From Chloroflexota bacterium (GTDB lineage: Bacteria; Chloroflexota; Anaerolineae; Anaerolineales; Anaerolineaceae), in assembly GCA_023406965.1 (NCBI GenBank), contig JAEXTI010000223.1:1-8129 (forward strand): a stretch of DNA of 8,129 nt, read 5' to 3'. The position numbers were made by a program, and so were the translations under genes. This document shows, in pieces, positions 5,290 to 8,129 of the stretch. The notes under the pieces were generated by a model. That model did no database searches. It was not told where the DNA came from and was given only the letters and a program-made list of their open reading frames with translations. Position 1 is the stretch's first letter; each line of letters opens with the position of its first letter.

Positions 5290-5916
5290 TTAGTCAAATT
5301 CGGTGGGCAGGGCTGGGTCGCGGTGGTGGCGGAACAACAGGCGCAACTGCGCCTCGGTCACGCGCGCGGCAGACAGCTCGGGCAGCGCATCTTCGCGGAA
5401 GAAGGCCGACTCGCCGGTTTCGATGCTTTCTGTGGGGCTTCCGCCAATAATTTCGCACAGGAAGAGCAGCTTGTAGACGCTGAAGAAGTAGGGCGGATGG
5501 CCCTGCGTATCGCGATCCAGCACGGCCACCAGCTTGAGCGCGCGCACCTCGTAGCCGGTCTCCTCGCGCATCTCCCGTTCCACGGCCTGGCGGGGCGTGT
5601 CGCCGGTGTCGCACCAGCCGCCGGGCAGAGTCCATCGCCCATTGTCCGCCAATTCACGCACTAGCAGCAATTCATCACCGCGAAAGGCCGCTCCACGCAC
5701 ATCCACCTTGGGTGTGGTATAGCCGGATTCGCTGATGAACAGGTTGTGGACGGCTTCTTTTTCCAACCCGCTCCCGGCTGCGGTCATTTCCACTGCCAGT
5801 GCCAGCAGTTCGTGATAGCGTTCCAGGTCGTACGGGTTGGTCGAATAGGTTAGCCCGGATTGGGCCATGGATTGAATCTGCCTGGCCCAATTCAGCCAGA
5901 GAATTTCGGGAGCCAT
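5290..5916 (-). CDS. Nudix hydrolase with N-terminal Nudix_N_2-type helical domain
   Basis: This 208-residue cytoplasmic pyrophosphatase hydrolyses a nucleoside diphosphate linked to another moiety (X). Residues 1-60 (WLNWARQIQSMAQSGLTYS, then DLERYHELLALAVEM) match the helical N-terminal domain found in Nudix enzymes described as acting on CDP-choline, ADP-ribose or UDP-linked sugars. The Nudix box follows in GGWCDTGDTPRQAVEREMREETGY (99-122): the metal-binding REMREE core (114-119) is intact, but the first Glu of the G-x5-E element is Asp106. That residue is normally structural, so activity is likely retained. PKVDVRGAAF (69-78) is the usual first strand of the fold. The exact substrate cannot be told from sequence. 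Its ATG (5916-5914) shares one base with the dcd stop codon and lacks a Shine-Dalgarno sequence, which points to translational coupling with dcd. Confidence 0.9.
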   Translation of the reverse strand: MAPEILWLNWARQIQSMAQSGLTYSTNPYDLERYHELLALAVEMTAAGSGLEKEAVHNLFISESGYTTPKVDVRGAAFRGDELLLVRELADNGRWTLPGGWCDTGDTPRQAVEREMREETGYEVRALKLVAVLDRDTQGHPPYFFSVYKLLFLCEIIGGSPTESIETGESAFFREDALPELSAARVTEAQLRLLFRHHRDPALPTEFD

Positions 5917-6470
5917 TAGATTTTTGGCAGGACGATGGACTGCTGTTTCTGGTATTTGCCCTTCTTGTCGGCGTAAGAGACTTCACAGACCTCGTCGCCT
6001 TCAAAGAACACCACCTGGGCAATGCCCTCATTCGCATAGATGCGAGCGGGCAGCGGGGTGGTGTTGGAAATCTCCAGGGTGACGTAACCTTCCCATTCTG
6101 GTTCGAAAGGCGTTACGTTGGTGATAATCCCGCAGCGCGCATAGGTGCTTTTGCCCACGCACAGAGTCAGAATGTTGCGCGGGATGCGGAAGTATTCCAC
6201 CGAGCGGGCCAGCGCAAAAGAGTTGGGCGGAATGACGCAAATCTCGCCGACGTAATCGACCATCGAAGTGCGGTTGAATTCTTTAGGGTCCACCACTGCC
6301 GAAAAGACGTTGGTGAAGATCTTGAACTCGTCAGCCACGCGAATGTCGTACCCGTAAGACGAAACGCCGTAGGAGATAACTCCATCGCGCACCTGGTGGT
6401 CGACGAACGGCTCGATCATACCTTTTTCGAGCGACATCTTGCGGATCCAATGATCAGGCTTAATCCCCAT
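5916..6470 (-). CDS. dcd: dCTP deaminase
   Basis: This 184-residue cytoplasmic enzyme converts dCTP to dUTP (or dUMP in bifunctional forms), feeding dTTP synthesis. Signatures are [18 protein letters not shown] (35-52), [20 protein letters not shown] (105-124) and [20 protein letters not shown] (126-145), ending in [10 protein letters not shown]. Ser108, Arg112 and Glu133 correspond to E. coli Dcd Ser111, Arg115 and catalytic Glu138. The length is typical of Dcd. The ATG at 6470 is supported by AAGGA (6480-6484) 9 nt upstream; an ATG at 6480 is out of frame. Sequence alone does not decide between the monofunctional enzyme and a DCD-DUT type that goes straight to dUMP. The gene leads a two-gene unit with the Nudix gene (one-base overlap) and lies 104 nt after the CapA-like gene on the same strand. 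Confidence 0.95.
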   Translation of the reverse strand: MGIKPDHWIRKMSLEKGMIEPFVDHQVRDGVISYGVSSYGYDIRVADEFKIFTNVFSAVVDPKEFNRTSMVDYVGEICVIPPNSFALARSVEYFRIPRNILTLCVGKSTYARCGIITNVTPFEPEWEGYVTLEISNTTPLPARIYANEGIAQVVFFEGDEVCEVSYADKKGKYQKQQSIVLPKI

Positions 6471-6479
6471 GTCTTTTCA

Positions 6480-6484
6480 TCCTT
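6480..6484 (-). promoter_or_regulatory. Ribosome binding site for dcd
   Basis: AAGGA on the minus strand lies 9 nt before the ATG at 6470. It contrasts with the Nudix, AllH-like and membrane protein genes, which show no Shine-Dalgarno sequence. Confidence 0.55.
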
Positions 6485-6513
6485 TTCTACTGATAGTTTA
6501 GCGATAGCCACTC

Positions 6514-6544
6514 AGGGGTGAATGAAGCTCTTTCTTTCACCTCT
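6514..6544. other. Imperfect hairpin in the CapA-dcd gap
   Basis: AGGGGTGAA (6514-6522) pairs with TTCACCTCT (6536-6544), with one G-T wobble. The stem continues after a T-T mismatch with GAAG against TTTC, leaving a small loop. It lies in the 104-nt gap between the CapA-like stop and the dcd start. No T-run follows on either strand, so it is not a clear terminator; it may attenuate or separate the two minus-strand genes. Confidence 0.35.
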
Positions 6545-6574
6545 GGCTGATCTGTTGCGTTCAGCGGTGTGTGA

Positions 6575-8129
6575 TCACTGCCCAGACGAATTTAACCATC
6601 CACTGGCCTCGAACACGGTTTGGAGCAGCGCTTCGCGCTCATCGGCGCTGGTGGGGCGCGAGCGGGCGTAATCGACAAAGCGGATGCTGATCAACTCGAC
6701 ACCCAGGTAGCGCCCGTTGTAGAAGACGTGCCGGTCAAGGAAAGCGGTTTGAGTAGATTCCATGCTGCTAACCTGATCAAAGAACAGGTTGCCTAACCCG
6801 TAATGCAGTACTGAGTCGCCAGAGAACTCAAGCGCATGGGGCTGATGAGCCTGGCTGCCGCTGACGATAATCGCCCCGGCCTGAGCAGCGCCGCGGAAAT
6901 CCTCTTGCAATTGCGGGCGGGCGATGTACTCGTAGTATTCCTCGTGCTGGAAGGTGACGATGGGCAGATAGCCATCCTTCACCAGTTTCTGGATGGCTGG
7001 GTACAACCACTCCGGGTCGCAGTGTACCGCGCCGGGGTTGGTTTCAGTGGAGCTGGCATACCACTTGGCTTTGTAATTACAGCCGATGAAGGCGATGCGG
7101 TTGCCATTATGCTCAAACAAAGCAGGCTTCTTGGCTTCTTCAATATTTACCCCGCCGCCATAAATGGGCCAACCGAGATTGGCATATTGGTCCAGTGTGT
7201 AGAGCATGGCGTCTGGGCCCCAGTCGGCAAAGTGATCGCCGGCCAGTTCTACCACGTCGGTGCCGATATACTCAAGCAATTCAATGTAACGAGTCTGGCT
7301 GCAGAACACCAGCCCATTGGTCCAGGGGAAGGGAGCGGGGCAGTCTTTGGTGAAGGGAATTTCATTATTAATATGCAGGATATCCGCATCGCGCAGCCAG
7401 TCACCAATGTCCTGGGCAGGATAGGTCATGCCGCGGCTTTCCATGGTGGAAGCCGTGCCGCGCACCAGGGCCGTGACGCCGGTGAGCATCACCGTAGTCA
7501 GGCGCTCGGAGAGGCGGTTGCTGATGGGAATATCCACGCCGGTTTCCAGGAATGCTCCGATCTGCCCTGTCTTTCCGCTCAGTCCAAAGTCGACCTTCAA
7601 TCCGTAAGCCTGGGCGTCGAAGTCTTTGTGCAGCGGATTCTGCCCGTCCAGGGTGATCACCTTCCAGCGCGGCTGAATATCCTCAAACGGGATGATGGCC
7701 CATGTTTTGGCTTGTTCCCAGCACAGATCCAATAACTTGTCGGCAGGAGCGGTCTCCACCAGTCCGGAAGGTTCCCCCCATATCTCGGTGAACCAAGCCG
7801 CGTCGGCGGGGTCAAGCACCAGGGTTTCCATGCTGCCATAAGGTCGTTTGCCCCGCCGCCACATCTCCTTTAGCTCCAACATGGCAAACTCATCGTTGAC
7901 GGTGGGGAAGGGCGCGACCAGGGCGTAAATCCGGCGATGTACCATCAGGCTGCCGTTCACCTCAAGACGTACATCGGCCTGGTCTGCCGATCCGGCGGCA
8001 ACCCAGCCTTCGGGGAGGGCGTCGACATCCAGCACACCCGCTGGAAGGCCTTCGGGCAGCCAGACGGAAGGCGGCAGCGGCGTGGAGGTTGGCTCGGCCG
8101 TGGCGGTGGGTTGCGGTGTCGAAGTAGCT
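6575..8129 (-). CDS. CapA-family (PGA_cap) metallophosphatase-like protein with N-terminal extra domain, 5' end outside window
   Basis: The frame stays open to the right edge, so the GTG at 8035 is an internal Val and 517 residues are visible without a start. The first residues form a Pro/Thr-rich linker (TSTPQPTATAEPTSTPLPP), typical of a stretch after a signal peptide or lipobox, so the protein is probably exported; the signal itself is not in view. A domain of about 150 residues follows (IYALVAPFPTVNDEFAML, then WAIIPFEDIQPRWKVITLDG) that looks like part of a periplasmic substrate-binding-protein fold, which is my inference. The rest, from about 7500 down to 6580, is a CapA-like domain with ILHINNEIPF, ELAGDHFADWG, TFQHEEYYEY, GSQAHQPHALE and YGLGNLFFDQ. 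CapA proteins are linked to poly-gamma-glutamate capsule synthesis, but many relatives are uncharacterised. Some metal-ligand positions are altered (TGVT where GD is usual; GDH where GNH or NNH is usual). Confidence 0.8.
   Translation of the reverse strand, partial: ATSTPQPTATAEPTSTPLPPSVWLPEGLPAGVLDVDALPEGWVAAGSADQADVRLEVNGSLMVHRRIYALVAPFPTVNDEFAMLELKEMWRRGKRPYGSMETLVLDPADAAWFTEIWGEPSGLVETAPADKLLDLCWEQAKTWAIIPFEDIQPRWKVITLDGQNPLHKDFDAQAYGLKVDFGLSGKTGQIGAFLETGVDIPISNRLSERLTTVMLTGVTALVRGTASTMESRGMTYPAQDIGDWLRDADILHINNEIPFTKDCPAPFPWTNGLVFCSQTRYIELLEYIGTDVVELAGDHFADWGPDAMLYTLDQYANLGWPIYGGGVNIEEAKKPALFEHNGNRIAFIGCNYKAKWYASSTETNPGAVHCDPEWLYPAIQKLVKDGYLPIVTFQHEEYYEYIARPQLQEDFRGAAQAGAIIVSGSQAHQPHALEFSGDSVLHYGLGNLFFDQVSSMESTQTAFLDRHVFYNGRYLGVELISIRFVDYARSRPTSADEREALLQTVFEASGWLNSSGQ

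Noticed and set aside
5799..6521. 240-codon open frame on the plus strand
   Set aside because: It is antisense to dcd and the start of the Nudix gene, both firmly identified.
6571..6578. GTGATCAC palindrome at the CapA-like stop codon
   Set aside because: It is an 8-bp palindrome overlapping a stop codon; such short sites are expected by chance and no second copy or spacing pattern supports an operator.
6836..7735. 299-codon open frame on the plus strand
   Set aside because: It is antisense to the CapA-like gene, which has clear motifs in the other direction; no ribosome binding site or family match was seen.

Overview
The window (8,129 bp, GC-rich, densely coded) looks like chromosomal DNA from an anaerobic bacterium, most likely a Chloroflexota/Anaerolineae-type lineage. 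That placement is an inference. It rests on the general look of the proteins, on a Pro/Thr-rich linker at the visible N-terminus of an apparently exported protein, and on a CapA-like protein of a type I associate with that group. No rRNA, tRNA, CRISPR, transposase or phage gene is visible. No gene-free stretch exceeds 200 bases.

Region 1 (1-2658, + strand) is a tight four-gene operon for a biotin-dependent, sodium-translocating acyl-CoA decarboxylase. It holds the C-terminal part of a carboxyltransferase alpha subunit (MmdA/PccB type), a one-helix OadG/MmdD-type small subunit, a biotin carrier protein with an AMKM biotinylation site, and the multi-spanning OadB/MmdB decarboxylase/Na+ pump. 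The gaps are 12-13 nt and the order A-D-C-B is that of the Propionigenium-type methylmalonyl-CoA decarboxylase. The alpha subunit moves CO2 from the acyl-CoA to biotin, the carrier shuttles it, and the beta subunit releases CO2 while exporting Na+.

Region 2 (2745-3626, +) is a 293-residue metal-dependent hydrolase of the cyclase (kynurenine formamidase/isatin hydrolase) superfamily. It lies 86 nt downstream and may be cotranscribed. It converges on a DUF2877/AllH-like gene (3675-4541, -). A perfect 27-bp inverted repeat with a 3-nt loop sits exactly at the convergence and contains the stop codon of the AllH-like gene.

Region 3 (4542-4736) is the divergent gap between the AllH-like gene and a small membrane protein gene (4737-5243, +). 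It holds a hairpin-rich element resembling dispersed intergenic repeats. On each side there is a -10-like hexamer exactly 6 nt from the ATG with no Shine-Dalgarno sequence, which suggests leaderless transcripts.

Region 4 (5290-8129, - strand) reads from right to left. It holds a CapA-family protein with an extra N-terminal domain (its start lies outside the window), then dCTP deaminase, then a Nudix hydrolase whose ATG overlaps the dcd stop by one base. The last two suggest a nucleotide-pool or nucleotide-sugar clean-up pair. I see no clear-cut novel defence or mobile system. The items most worth a second look are the perfect palindrome, the leaderless divergent promoters, the fused CapA-like protein with altered metal motifs, and the pairing of the Na+ pump with a cyclase.
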